DNA of 64,000 bases from Camarhynchus parvulus (lineage: Eukaryota; Chordata; Aves; Passeriformes; Thraupidae), in contig NC_044572.1 of assembly GCF_901933205.1 (NCBI RefSeq), positions 112,914,965 to 112,978,964 of the forward strand, in the 5' to 3' direction. A program made the translations under genes and the position numbers. Below the pieces are notes generated by a model that saw only the letters and a list, made by a program, of their open reading frames with translations, searched no databases and was not told the origin of the DNA. Shown here one piece after another: positions 1 through 14,400 of this stretch (position 1 is the stretch's first letter; each line of letters starts with the position of its first letter).

Positions 1-3000
1 AGTCTCAGCACATATAAATTCATGCCCTTTGATACAAGCCATTCCTTGAAGCATTTTTCTTGAAGGCACTTTACTATCCTTCTGTGCTCCTTGGACTTTG
101 TGCTATTTTTTAAGATGGAACTGATATTGGAATACAGAACTACAGTTAGACTGAAAACTGTAGATCTCTAATGACCATGGTTTGCTTTCAAGTCCTAAAT
201 GTAATTGCTGTCTTGCCCGCTCATGTTATTTTCTCCATTGGCTTGTATGCTGCCAGCATGTCACCTCTTATATCCCTTCTTCTTTTTCTATAATATATTG
301 ATAAGGGGCAAACTAGGAGGTCAAAAACTAGCAAAATTCCCTCTAGATTCCTCGGAGTGTTTTTTCTCACAGACATCTTTTTGATTTGACCTATGGGAAT
401 TGATGAAAGGCTGACATGAAAATTATGTCCTTTACTCTAGAGCTTTTTCACTAGGCAAAACCTAGGCCAGAAATTTTATTCCTAAGATTTCTGAATACTT
501 GATTTGCAAAGCATGCAGATATAGTGCATGGTGAGGTGTTCAGCTTGGTAATGAAGGCCATTTCTTTGTGAGATGCTTTTTAGCCCTACTAATGCTATTT
601 CTTGGCAAATTTGTTTTTGAATTGATTCTTATATAAAATTCTTCAGGCAGGCAACATTTAAAGAACATTCTCCATTAGTCCAGACAACTGATAAGCACCA
701 AGAGGAAGTTAGCCTGAATTCCTGTTAAATAACACTGCCAGCCACTTGAATATCACATAAAGATCACACAAGCACTGCCTGTCTATATCTTAATGAGTGA
801 CTAATCCCACATTATTTCCTGAGTGTTTATAGATTGCTCCATCCAAACAATGACCATTCAATTTATTAGGAGTTTTTTACTGCAGGATTAGCTAATGGCT
901 TCTCCTGAATACTTCAAAAGAAAAAGCTGAAGCAGAGACTGCTATATAAATAGGATGAATAAAAAGTTATTTACAGCAAGATATTTCCAAACAGAATTCT
1001 CAGTTGTGTGTTTTCTCTGAGCCAGAAAGAGCAAGCAGGTCCTATAAAAGCTCTTATAAGCAATTTGGAAGGTTTTTTGGAGGAAGGAAGGGGAATGTTG
1101 GCAATAGTTCAGTTTTACTGGTTAGTGGAAGCAGCTAGCTCCTGCTGTTTCACAGTGTGAAATTACATGCTAGGCCCCCAGAGTGACACAACCCAGATTC
1201 ATCCTGGCACACACCAGTGGTCATGAAAGAAAGATGTTTATATGGAGGGAAACACATCACATTTTGTCTGTGGGGACAAAATATAGTATCCACCCTAGCC
1301 ATTGTAATTCTCTAGTGTTTGTACTACTGTTGCTTCTCCTGACTTTTGCAAAAGATACTGCAGGCATCTCCTCAGCTTTAAAAATGCAATTTTTCCCCTT
1401 TCCTAGATCAAAGAAATCACAATTGTTTGCTCTTGTTCTGTGAAAGTTGTCACTGGAAGGCTGCATAATCAGCAGGCAGATCAGTCTACTTAATTTATCA
1501 AAGGCATCAGGGAAAGCGACAAACAACATGGGTTCTCATGAATACCCACGCAAAGGTATTCCCTCTTCCAGGTGGTGAGCTTGACCATGAGGTTGAGAAC
1601 TGGAACACTGAAGGGTTCCCTTACAGTGCAGTTGTGACTGGCACAGGAGTGCTCAAGGGTATTTACCTCACCAGCTGCTCTGCTGCTCCACCTCCGCGTT
1701 GAAGCCTCCCTTGTGACCTGTGCAGATCAATAAATAGCCCATCTCCCTGTGGACCTGGGCTGACAGACGGATGCTGGGAGAAACTCTGCTGTCCCAGAGG
1801 GGCCTGAGCATCTCCCTGTGTGCAGTGTGAATGATAAACACTGGTGCCCAGGGGAAGAGCCTATCTCCAGACTGCAAAGTCTGCAGCCACAGAACACAGG
1901 TTTGCAGAGTGTGCTCCTGTGAGAACAGTAGTAAGATAGGCAAAGGGTTCTTAATACCTTTTACTGATCTTATCCTTTTGTGTTGATGGAAGGCTGCCTG
2001 GCTGCCTCTCCAGAGATCTGGGATGTACACCTGGTACCCCAAGTTGAGAAGCCAGAAACACTGCCCACTCTTACCTCCACAAGCAGTCCCTTCTTCAAGT
2101 GCAATCAAAGAAGTGGTTGGGACACAGGTGCATCTTCCTTGACTGTCTCACATGGCAGGTCTCAGGATCATTTCCAAGGGCTATCATCATAAGTCTGTCA
2201 GAGCTGGGAGGGAACAGGGAAACAATTCAATTCCTGCTGCAGCCCCAGGGGCTGGTGAAGCGAGGATGCCTATGATAATGATTATATTCCTGTGACAGCT
2301 GCATGGTACAGATCCTTGGCCATGACTAATTGCCTTTCCAGGGAATGCCTGGAGCTCCCTGGGGGATTCTGTGCTTTTCTGATCCCTGATTCTTCTTGAT
2401 ATCTCCCAACTGAGACAGAGGCAAACCAGGATTCACTTCTTGGGGTGCTTTAGGATGACTAAGAGGCAGACAGGCTTAGAAGCAAATGAAAAATATGACA
2501 TGGGGAGGAAGGGAGGAGAAAGGAAGAAAGAAAATCATTGTAAACCACCATTGGTTGGGAATCTCAGCTCTTCTTCATAGGACAGATACAGCCTTCCACT
2601 TAGTCACCCCCAAAACCATGTAAGGCTGCAGGGATGAAACCAAACGGAGACAGTTGCAGAGCAGGCTGTGAATCAGGACTTTAACTGATCTCTTTAGAGT
2701 GCCCTGGCATCTACCAGCAGAGCCAGCTTCAGTGGACTATTGCTTCAGGAAGCCCATAAGGACCCTTTTGACAAAGCAGGAAAGCCCTCAGCTTCTCAGA
2801 GCACACAGAGCAGGGCAGATATCTAATCTCTTGGGAAGCTGTTTGCCCTTAGGGGTCTGATCTCACACTGACATCACTCCCAGTGCTGCAGCCTTGATAA
2901 TATATAAGAAACTCCAGTGTTTCCCACAAGTGGAAACCAAGGGAGCCTCTGAGAACCTCTGAGGTCCAAAGCAATTTCACCAGCTTTTGATGAAGCAGTG

Positions 3001-5180
3001 CCTGTAGTTAATGAGCACGCAGGTGTGCAATGCCATGCAGGAAATGACAGTGCAGTAAAACTTCTTAGTTGTGCTGCTGAACATGTCTAAATGGCCTTGT
3101 CCCATGATTGAAACAGGAAAGGCAGCTGTTGTGCAGCACCAGCGGCAATGCCTGGTGAAGAAACTGTGAAAAAAAAAAGCTATAGACATCTGCAGCATAT
3201 TGTGAATTTTTTTATTATTTCACTCCTGCATTCTCCTTTTCAATTCTAGCCCATAGTTGATAGTGCAAAAAAATGTGCCAGTGTTTACGCCTGAGAAGTG
3301 CCTGGGCAGGATCTAGAGGAGCTGTGGCCAGTGGCTGTGTCATACTGCCTGACAAGGTTATGCCATCCCTATCACTGGCAGTGGCACCATCAGCTGCCTG
3401 TCTGATGGGTCCATGGCCACCAAGCTCTATCTGTCCCCAGCACTGTACAAGGGGAAAGCTGACCCAGGGATGAGCACCACAGGCATGGTTGGGGCAGCCT
3501 TAGCAGCACAGGACTTCACAGGGGATTGGGATGCAACAAAGCCTCCAGGCTGATAGGGAGCCCTGGGAGGCAAGTGTATCCTGGGAATATCCCAGTTTTG
3601 AGAGGAGAAACGTGGAAACAATTAAACTAAACAGCAAACGTGCAGGGGAACTTCCATCTGTGGGGATATCACCTCTCTGTGTGCAGAGGAAGAGGGTTTG
3701 CTGCCTGCCTCACCCGAGTCTGCAGGGTACAGAGAAAAGGAAGGGACAGTAAATTAATGCAAAGCTAGAGGGGTCCTGGCAGAGGACAGCCCAGCATCCA
3801 CGCTGCTCAGTGCAAGCACCCAGGCTGCACCTCATTCCAATACAAGGAGACGTGTTTCCTGGAGATTTGTCACCTCACACATGGCTGAATCCCACAGTGG
3901 GCTGAGCTGCTGTACCCCAGGGGTGAGGGAATTCAGTAGGGGAGCAGGCTGCATCAGAGATTTCTTTAGACCAGTCTGCCTTCTCCTCATTAAACCTGGA
4001 CCTAGTCCAACTTAGTCCAGCCATCTCCCTCCACCACTGGTTCACAAACTGGAGGTCTGCAGCTTGCACATGTCAGGAAAGGAAGAAAAGTGCTGAGTAG
4101 GACTGGCTGCAGTTGGGGAATTCATAAAGTAGCTAAATTCAGATGGCCATAAAAATTTAGATGACCATAAAATGCTGCTGTAATACGACTCACGGCCATT
4201 TGAGAAGGATCACCCAGTCATAGAAGATGCTGGGGAATGCTTTATAGGTTGTAATGAAACAGATGTAATCATTTTGTTTATGCTCATAAAGTGTCTTGCT
4301 TTATGTTATAGAAAGTAAAGCAGTTATTTTTCTGATATCTTAAATACTGCAAAGTAAAATTAAATACAAGGAGTTGGATTTTGTTTTTTATCTTTGTAGG
4401 GTATGCATATTCTGGAAATCAGTCTTTTAATGTCTCTTATGCTGAAATATTCCCCAGTGGGATCTGTCCTCACATGGATCTCATCTCAGTGACACAGATG
4501 AGGATGCTGCACTCATAATTTAAAGTAAATTAAGTCCAGACTTTTGACTGCTGGTAAATTGCCAGAACCATGCTTAGTTGGACAAGTTTTTGTCACTGCT
4601 GTGCTCCAGAATGCATTTCAGTTTCCTTTTGCACATTAAACCTTAATGGTCGCATCAAAAATAATTTGATTGGAAAATTAAAAGTTGGCTGTTTTTTCCT
4701 TCCTAGAATAAGGAATTAAAACTGAAGGGATTTGTTTGCTTCTTTAGAACAAAAAGAATAAGCATTAGCAAGTACTGCTAATGGAGTAAGTATTCCTTCT
4801 AAAGATACTTTTTTATTTAAGTATTCAGGCACACCTAATAAAAAGGCACATAAGAAGTAAAATAGAACAATCTGTTGTTATTTAACATGGCAAATACTGC
4901 TGAGATACAAACACAGTTAAGTTTTCTTGGGTAACTAAGCAACAGAAGAAAATACCACTTATCTGAATTGCTGTTTATTCTACTGATTTATAGCTCTGCA
5001 GTAGTGATTTTTACCCTTTACACCTCAAACATAGAAAGAACAACTGTTTATGGTATGGCTAAATTGTTTAATATAGTATTTGATGCAGGGGCAAATTAGG
5101 CACACGAATAAATGTCTAGGACTACTCCAAATAACCATTAATGACTTTTGGTCTTCTCACAAGTTCTTCACTGGATTATG

Positions 5181-5206
5181 CAACATAAGCAGGCAACATA
5201 AGCAGG
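5181..5206. repeat. 13-bp perfect tandem duplication
   Basis: CAACATAAGCAGG occurs twice in direct succession. It is probably replication slippage in intron sequence. Confidence 0.9.
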
Positions 5207-5839
5207 CATTCTCTACAGACTTAGGCAATTGTAATAAAATGGACTGCATGAGGCATGAAATCAGAATAATTTCATTTTTCCAAAGAATGCAAATGGTCTC
5301 TTATTCATGTGTATCATCCGAAGGACTTATTAGAAAAAGCACATGGTAACAGTGTAGTCTTTGACACTTCTAAACTGAAGATTTTTTTTCTAGAGCTGTA
5401 TATATTATCATCAGATGGATAATTTCATTATGGTGAAAATCTGTAGCAAGTGCTCAGAGCCATAGTCAGACTGGACTCACATATGGCTCTGCACTTGCAT
5501 ATGCACATCCTCGTTGTGCACGCTGTCTAAATGAGCAGCACATGAACATAACTTTTCCAAATCTCAAAAATCTAAATTTATAGCTAAAGATTTTCAAAAG
5601 TTATAGGACTGGAAGAATGGAGGTAAAATCAAATAACAAAATTTGGGGTGAGAATCCCAGAGGAGCTCAGAAGACTGAGCCAAAGTAGGTGCAGCAAGAG
5701 CAGTCAAGTCCCACATGCTTGGGAACAACATATCCACCAGTAACAGGGGTTTGGTTTCTCTTTTTCACTTATAATAAGCCTCAGCTATCTGAATGAAAAA
5801 AGAATGGTGTCTGTGAAGCACAATGGAGCATCGTCTGAA

Positions 5840-5901
5840 ATTTATGCCTATTGCTTCCTTAGAAGCAATATGCCTATTCCTTAGAAGAAATAGGCATAAA
5901 T
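5840..5901. repeat. Imperfect palindrome with 13-bp arms
   Basis: The left arm ATTTATGCCTATT (5840-5852) is the exact reverse complement of the right arm AATAGGCATAAAT (5889-5901). The 36-base centre contains a second small inverted repeat, GCTTC...GAAGC, and a partial copy of the arm (ATGCCTATTCC). The single strand could fold into a nested hairpin. No flanking transposon ends were recognised. Confidence 0.8.
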
Positions 5902-7146
5902 AACACCCAGATACTATGAAGTAAACTGGGGGGAAACTCAAGCTCTGTTAAATCACTGCCAAAAGCATCTTCAGTTTCAATGATACCAAGATATTCACCA
6001 AAGGTCTTTCATAAAAGAGTAGATGAATTGTAGGCAGGTTGGAGATCCTTAGCAGAGGTGCCAGTGGCACCTAAACACTCTTCCAGAATAACTGACTCTG
6101 AGGATTTTTCTCCTGTTTGGTAGCTATTCTGGGGGTCTCCTTGCCTGCCTTATACTGGAGCAAGACCTGGGGAGAAGTTGCTAAGAATAAGGGAGAAAGG
6201 AGTTAGAATTTTCTTCACACAAGAAAAAGGCACATCCAGTCATAGGCTTCTGAAATATCAGCTGGATTTGAGTGCTGACTGAATGTTATACCTGGCTCCT
6301 GCAGAAAGGTATTAGGTTGGTCAGCTGCCAGCTCCTGAGGAACAAACTCTGTAAGATTGTTTTCATTCATCCTAGTTAATCAAGCAGTGGTCGTACAGCA
6401 CTTTAAACATGGAAAGCACTCCTATAAATATTTGGTATTATGGTATAATTACACTAGCTCATCTCAATTAAATACACCAGTGGGCATGCTTTAATCATAA
6501 GTGAATTGTTACCAGAATTATTTCAAATGTATGTATCTCAGTCTATGCTGACCATCCTCAAGATTGGTATGTGAATCTGGAGCAAAATGAGGGCTCTTGA
6601 TTTTGGAAATACTGGAGAGCCATTGTCTTATCAGAATTAATGTCTCTTTCCCTATAGCCAAACTACATTTTTTTCCTAAATACAAATGCAGGCAATTTTT
6701 TATTTCTATTTGTCTTGCATCTTGGACCCTGCTGTGGACATAAGGAGTAGCCTGGTTTTCTGTTTGTTTCTTTTACTTTACTGCTTTCCATCATTAATAT
6801 AATGGAAAAAGAATGTCACTTGGTCTTGTCTCAGATTCACATCCTTAAGGGTTATACTTTATCAAGGTCTGCATACTGTGCTGTGTGATGCACTGAAATA
6901 AATTAAGACAGTTAAATGCTGAACAGTTCTCTACTTCCTTGAAAGGTTAAGACATTAAGACTCAAATAAAGACATATATGTTGCCATCTGATTATCAGTG
7001 ATATAGTGCTTCTTACTCCATTGTAATAATTCTGAACATAAGCTTCTTTAAATCAGCATTGATAACCCAAGCAGTGGTCTGTCTTCATTAAAAAAGAATA
7101 CTTTTAAAATAAAAAGGTTTTGATACTGCTTTTTCATAGTACATTT

Positions 7147-7520
7147 CATAGAATCACAGACTGAAAGAATGGTTGGGGTTGGGAGGGACGTTGAAGATCA
7201 TCCAGTTACAATTCCCTGCCATGGGCAGGGACAGCTTCCACTAGATCAGGTTGCTAAAAGCCCCATCCAGTCTGGCCTTGAATACTTTAGGGATGGGGCA
7301 TTGGGCAACCTCTTCCAGTGTCTCACCACCCTTACAATGAATAATTTCTTCCTTATAACTAATTTAAACATACCCTCTTTCAGTTTGAAGCCATAACCTT
7401 CAGCCTCCTTCAGGTACTGGAAGACCACAATAAGATCTCCTTGGAGCCTTCTCTTCCCCAGGCTGAACAACCTCAGCTCTCTCAGTCTGACTTCACAGGA
7501 GAGGTTTCATAATCCTCTAA
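7147..7520 (-). mobile_element. CR1 LINE fragment, 3' end
   Basis: Read on the minus strand, this is the 3' untranslated tail of an avian CR1 retrotransposon. It ends in GTGATTCTATG, the usual CR1 3' terminus. Reading inward on the + strand, familiar CR1 landmarks follow in order: CATCCAGT, CCCTGCCATGGGCAGGGACA, a GTTGCTAAAAGCCCCATCCA block, and the CAGGCTGAACAACC block near 7461. It is 5'-truncated, as most CR1 copies are, and has no coding part left. No target-site duplication is expected for CR1. Confidence 0.92.
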
Positions 7521-8334
7521 CTGCAAAATCTCTAAGAAAATTGGTTATGTCTAAGGTCTTCTACACAAACAAGAGAGCTATGAAATTGTAGGGTCTTTTT
7601 GTGGAGTGGATGAAGTGGTGGGTTTTTTTTAATTTGGTTTTACTCTTCTAGTGAAATAAGAGACTTTAAGATAAACTTGATTTATTAGACAAAGTAGTTA
7701 CTTTGCTAGATGGCAGTATCATTCCCACACTCCCCATTTCTGCTTCTTTTCCCTTTTTTGTCAGGTGCTGTAACTCTCAATTTTTAACTCTTTATCATCT
7801 CTTTACATATCAATTAAATGCTTTTTGGGAACATGGATAGGCAGGTTTTGTATATTTGTAAAGCACCAGCAGAAGACTGTAGTTGACTGAATGCAATCAC
7901 AACCAAAGAAATGACATTCACATCTGTTTTTTCAGGTTCATTGACATCAATTTACCTAAGACATTTTGCAATGCAGAACTCGATACTGCTTTTTCCTATA
8001 TCTTTCTGGAATAACTGTATATAAGAGTCACAACCTGGACTCACATAAAAATGTGAATTTCTACCAAAACAATACCAGAACACCAAAATAGAAAAACCCT
8101 TTAAATCAGGAACTACCTCTGACTGTGTCTGTATGGCATTTGCTGACAATAGGCCTCCAGTGAGGGTGTCTGAAGTGGAATTACATAATGCATATATATA
8201 TAAAATGGAATGTGTCATTGCTGCAGTGTTAAGCTATATTTGGAAGCCACTACAACAAAGCACTTTCTCCCATTTTTTTCTTCTATATTTCACAATCAGA
8301 GAAAAGTGTCTTTGATATATGAATCATTTTATTA

Positions 8335-8515
8335 GACCTTCTTTTTACTTTAATAACTGCTAATTTGCACACCTAACATCAATTGCTGGTGCAATTAATT
8401 GTGGATGCAAATCAGAATGTTTAGCTGTCTAATCACCTGATTATGCCTATAAATCAGTGACAGTAATTATGTGTGTAAATGTTAATTTCAGCCTGCAATT
8501 AATTTGGCCAAAATT
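8335..8515. promoter_or_regulatory. Candidate intronic regulatory block rich in homeodomain/POU motifs
   Basis: In about 180 bases there are many TAAT cores, two copies of GCAATTAATT (8391-8400 and 8495-8504), a perfect POU octamer ATGCAAAT (8405-8412), an E-box-type CACCTG near 8436, and GATTA. The motif density suggests a conserved enhancer of a brain-expressed gene. That is inference: AT-rich intron produces such motifs by chance and conservation cannot be tested here. Confidence 0.3.
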
Positions 8516-11188
8516 GAAAGGACAGAAAAAAATCACCCTAGGCTGAAATTTGGTCCCCAGTGTGTAAAAACAGAAAGTATCTTCCTCCTCTACGTCTTGT
8601 GTTTAAATTGCAGAGAGCTAAGTAGACAAAGAGCAATGATTCCCCAGTCCCCAATAACTCACTGCCAGCGTTTCACAATAAAGTGCAATGGGAGAGGAAA
8701 TATTTCCATACGGGTTCATTAATCACAACATATTTGTCATGCACAACCACTCTGCAGAGCAGGTAAAGAACCCTAGGGGTCCTCACCTGCCACAGTATGT
8801 AATTTTTGTAATAGGAAAAGTATTTTTTGTACAAATGCTGTAGAACTGAAGTTGCAGATGGCTCCACTGGCAGAGCTAGATCCTCCTGGCACAACTTTCA
8901 GCAGCCACGGCTCCTTTAGGAATTTATAGCAAAGGTTAGCGATATCTTAAAAGAATGGTGTTGAGATGCTGTCTGGTCCCACTATGTGCAATATTCCAAG
9001 GTGTGCCCTTGGGAGGACATGTTAGACAGGACAAACCAACCCCACCCAAACAATAAACTGCAGAAGGAAATAAAAGCCTTACCTGTCCCTGTTGTGCTGC
9101 AGGACTTTAATGAGAGGTCTAGGAACAATTAAATGGATCGTGACTGAGAACCAGTGGGTCCAATGGACCCCATTAACAGAACTGTGCAGCAAAAGATGCC
9201 TTTCCAGCTCAGTGGCTTTCAGATCTGGGCAGCAGGCCATTCCACTTTACCTAACCTCAAAGACACCAGAGAGGCCCAGTTATCCCATCACACTCTGACC
9301 CATCTAGACCTGCTCAGTGTTTTGCATCAAAGTTACAGTTGGTGTCTTGTTTACTGTACCTCTGTGGTCTCAATCTCTGAGCAGCTCATTGCTGCTTCAC
9401 TCCCACACGGGACTTTGATAAAATTCAAAGCCACCTGGTGTGATTTTAATTTAAATGTGAGTTTAATGTGTTTTCCTTTTATATTGCTGTGATGTGCATT
9501 GTCAAGAGAAATGCTGCAGGCTCAGATCTGTCCTCTCAGCTGTTTCTCTGTGCTACTCCCTGGTTTTGTCTGGTGAATATTCCTGAATAAAAACTGCTGC
9601 TCTGCATAGAGTGTGCATTGGGTACAAGGGTGCATTGGGTCATTCTTCAAGGGGGCAACCAAGTCTTGGACTCTTTGCCAGTCAGAAGCCAAAAGTCTTC
9701 TCATCAGCATAAGACACCTCCAGAGTTACAGCTGAGCAGAGATTAAAGGTTGAATGCAACCTTTGTAAAAGATTTCACAATTCACCATGCTCCACCAGTT
9801 AGGAAAAGTGTTTTAAGACAAGAACTTGTGGAAAGAAGAAATACTGAAATACTTTATATTAACTAATTAAAGCAATTCATATTGAAAGTGGTTAAAATTT
9901 ACTAAACTTTTTCTAATTATAAAATAGGATCTCACTTAAAAAAATTGCTGTGAAAACACATTAAAAATATCATAAGAAATGATGTCAGGAACAGGATATG
10001 AAAGGTATCTCAAGAAAAAGAGAAACAAAGATCCACACCAGTTAGTAGCCCCCCAGGCTACTACTGTAGGACACAAGGCACCCTGATGCAAGACAATGCC
10101 TTAATCTTCAAAATTTTTCATTAAGTGAGACTGGGGATTTTTTTTCAGCCAGCCTTAATTAGTTCGGAACTAAAATTGCAGGAACAATGTGGGAGCTTTC
10201 CTGACACAGAATATCTGAGATCAGATCAGAATAACAGAGTGGATCAAAGGCCACCCAGAGTGATCACTGTGCTGTGACTCAGGTGTGTCATGGGAGGCTG
10301 CTGCACGCTCTGCAAGGGTCACCACAGGCATCACAGCATCTGGGTGCTAGCCTTCAGAAGACCTCCCTTGCTTCCTAAAACCACTCATTGCTCCTGCACC
10401 CACCAAAATCTGCTTAGTGAGCTGGTTGCCAAGTGTTTTTCCTGCTGGTTGCACAGGGCACAAGTGCTGAGGGGCTTTGCCTCTTGCTCCCTTTATCTGC
10501 TGGTTACTACGGGGAGCAGCAGCAGCCTGTTGGGTTCCTGGCTCCTGCTGCTGCTTACAGCTGCATGGGAGCTACCGTAGTGAGTCATTTCTGATCTCCA
10601 AGGGAACCCACAGCCACATCTCCACGCCTTCTAAAATAGGAACTCACAGCTATATCTTCTCTCCGACTAAAATAATCAAACTATGAGGAAAAAAAACGCG
10701 ATACATTTGGCAGTGTCTGAAATACTCAGTAGGTCAGATGGGGGGAAAAGCAGGACAATAAGCTCAGCCACAGCAGAGCTACAAAGTCCACCTCAGAGTT
10801 GCAGGGCAGGTGGTCCTCCAAGTCCTAATACAGCCATGCAGAAGGAGGTTAGTTCTTTGCAGGTTCTCATTAAAGAGTCCATTTTGTTCCTCTCATTATT
10901 TGCAAAACCTCTGAGGAAGGCCATATAATCAAGATATCACCTGTATATTTCAAATTAGAAAACTGGATCCTTGAAAGAAATACTATTCAACAAATAAGAC
11001 AACACTAAGCCTTTTTAATGGCCTTATAAAGGCTAGTCTTGTCTTCAGTTTAGTTTACTCTTATCACGTCAACTATTATAAATTGGAATACAATGATCTT
11101 TTTAAATAAACATTCATTATTTTGAAGTACATTGAACAAAACATTGTTTGCAAGCAGAAGTAGAACACGTAAAATATCATTCTGTGCT

Positions 11189-11462
<274 letters not shown>

Positions 11463-14400
11463 TAATTTCCACACATACATATTTATCCTTCGTTCAAACT
11501 GCTGTGTGCCTTGTAGTCCTGGCATAAGAGCAGTTCTTGCCTGCTAGCTCCTATTTAGCTGTTAACAATAACTGTCAAGAAAGACTGTGTTATTAGAGGT
11601 TTTTTTAGCCTTTCTTAATGGCCCTGGGTTGTGGGTAGGATTTAAAATGTTTTGCTTTCTGCATGTCCTTGTAGTAGAAGAGCTCTTCTGATTATCCACT
11701 GGGCCAATGTGAAAATTGCATCAATCAAACTATTACTCTTCTCCCTATGCTTTTTTCTGTGAATGTTCAAAACCCTGCAAACTGCAGTAATGAGGTTCAT
11801 ATGGCATTATGCAAAGCAGGAGACAGCACAGGAGATAACAGCAATTCTGTGAAGATAATGCCAATGTTTATGCTCATCAGCTCTCGGCCGTGCTTACCTG
11901 AAATAATACGAATCATCTCTCCAGCAGTACTCATTCCTTCACACTCTGGGTTTCCTTCTAAGGTTGATGCTTTCAGCAAGTGTGGTTACCTCTCTAAAAT
12001 GGTAAATGCATGTATATGTTCTGCTATATGGCTTTGTCAGTCAGTGCTACAGATATTGGAATATCTCACTCACTACTGCTTTTTTCATGCTGCTTTTGGC
12101 TACCTGACAGCTGTCCTTTTGTATTGTGCCATTGTTTTGACTTATGGCTGCACCTGGACAGAGTTTTTTAGCAAGGGAATGAAGTGAATGAGAACTTGGA
12201 ATCCAGAAGGTGACAAAAATGCCATGAGGCAGTGAGGAGTGAAGGGAGGAAGGGAGAATGAGAGGGACAGAGGGAGGAAGGAAATGCAGAATTTTGTCAT
12301 TTGCTTTTAAGGAACAGCTCATGTGCTTACCACTGTACAAGAAGAAAAAGTGACAGCTCCTTGCTCCAAGAAAATGTTGGGTCTGGTTAGCTTATTATGA
12401 GTAACATGCAGTGAGTCTGATTGGCTAAAAAATGATTGGGCACAATGTGGGTAACTGTGTGAAGATCTTGATCCTGGGCAGTTTCCTGTTGATAAATCAG
12501 AGGCTTTACTTTTACAGAGCTCTGAACTGTCATGTAATAAAGAGCTGTACTTCTTCCTGTGTTTTTTGTTTCATTAGATGTAAAACTCTGCCACCTTAAT
12601 GGGAAAAGAAAACCAAAGTTTCTATTTTAATTAGTTGGTTCTCTGTACAAGGAAGTTTGCCTATGCGCTTCCTACTGCAATTTCTCAAAATGATGAGGCC
12701 CCACTCACTCAGACTGTTATCATTGTGAAGGTATTATCACTTCAAGATTTGTCTCCCCAGAAAAAGTGAGTCCAGAGAAAGGCTTAGGAGAAGAACATAG
12801 GCAGAGTACTGTATGGTCAGCTGTAATTTAGCTATCTTCATAAACTATTAATACAGAATGCCTCTTGTCCTCATTTTAGTGCAATAACAGATCTCTCTCT
12901 GAGAAATGAGCCTGGTGAGTAGACACTAAGCCTGTGATACACTCTGCAAGTGGTTGTTAATTAGAGAAGACCTGAAATGCCTCAATTTAAAAGGCAAAAA
13001 TGGTTCCTGCACCCTGCAATCAGCTCTGTGAAACCTATGTATCAGAAACCAGAAAGTAATAAAACTATAATTATGGATTTCAGTTGAGAAGGTTGATGGT
13101 ATTTACTTATGCTCTCTTCGCCCATATTTTTCCAGCTTCCACAGAGAAAATGATCAATTTTCAAAAACTAAGAAAATTAAACAAGATGCTAGATTTTCAG
13201 ATTTTCTTAAACAGTAGTACCATTATTCTCTCATGATAAAAGCTAATATGTTTTAGCATCTTGCCAGCTGTGAAAATCCTTTCTCTGTTTTCTATCCTTT
13301 CTTAAAGAAATGGTAAGGCTAATGCATTGCGCCATAGGGTGGTGGATTAGCTGTGAGGCTGCATAAGAAGAGCATAATTTTTCTCAGTGGTATCATGCTA
13401 CAAATGGGTGTTTTAAAAAGCCCAGCCATAAGGTATTTTCTTCAGCTAGCTGTCCACTTGCTGAGCCTGTTAGAGAGATTTCCAGCATGGATCAATAAAC
13501 AGGGTGTTTGACTGATTTTCTTTGTTTGGGGAGTGCTACTGGTTTTTTATTGTTTTTATAGTTCTTTTAGTTCTCTGTCCCACAGGACAAAGTTATTATG
13601 AGAATTGTTAAGTGACATTGCTGGTCCGTGTTCTTAAGAGTTTATGACTTGCACAAAGTACAAATTTGGCACGGGAAATGAATGAACTGTAAACAGAGTA
13701 CTTCTAATATTAATCCATTAATTACAGCAAGAAAAACTTTTAAGTATTTTTATTTATGAAATCCTATACTTTCAGTTCCAAATGCAACAAAATAGCATTA
13801 TTCCCAACAGGAGAATGCTATCAGCATTCCTGAAGATTCCAAGTTTTGTAATGAGTGTTGGCTTGCTTCAGACTGCTTCTTATTGCAGTAACTAAGCCCT
13901 CCTAATCAAGGGAAGAAATATGTTCAGACTTGTACATGGATCTTCATGGGGATCATGAACAATAGTGTGCAATATCTGCAAAACCTTCCCCCTCAATCTC
14001 CCATGCACTGCAGTACAGAGCACTTCAAAAGCCCTGAGGATACACCACAGGGATCCTTTAGCACTTGCCTGGGCTCCCCAAGCATGAATTTTAAAACTGC
14101 AGTGTAAGCTTCTAGCAAGGATTGTGTACCCTGTATCATGACCCTGCAGCACAGCAAGGCTTGTGTGGGAGGCCATTGACAGTCCTTATGGAATGGCATC
14201 TCTCTTCTGCATCCTCATCCAGGGATATCCCAGTAACAGTAACACAATAGCCAAATTATCATCTAAAACCCTGATTCTTCCTTAAGATTTCATCAAAACT
14301 GGCACATTTAGAGTCAATGTTCATTCTTATTCTGCCTACAACCAGCAGCCAGCTCTCACCTGAGTGGAAGCAGTGAAATTGCTTGTGTGGGAAGCTGATG

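Noticed and set aside
4181..4193. TAATACGACTCAC, the first 13 bases of the phage T7 promoter
   Set aside because: The downstream bases are GGCC rather than the TATAG needed. There is no vector sequence around it, so this is a coincidence in intron DNA.
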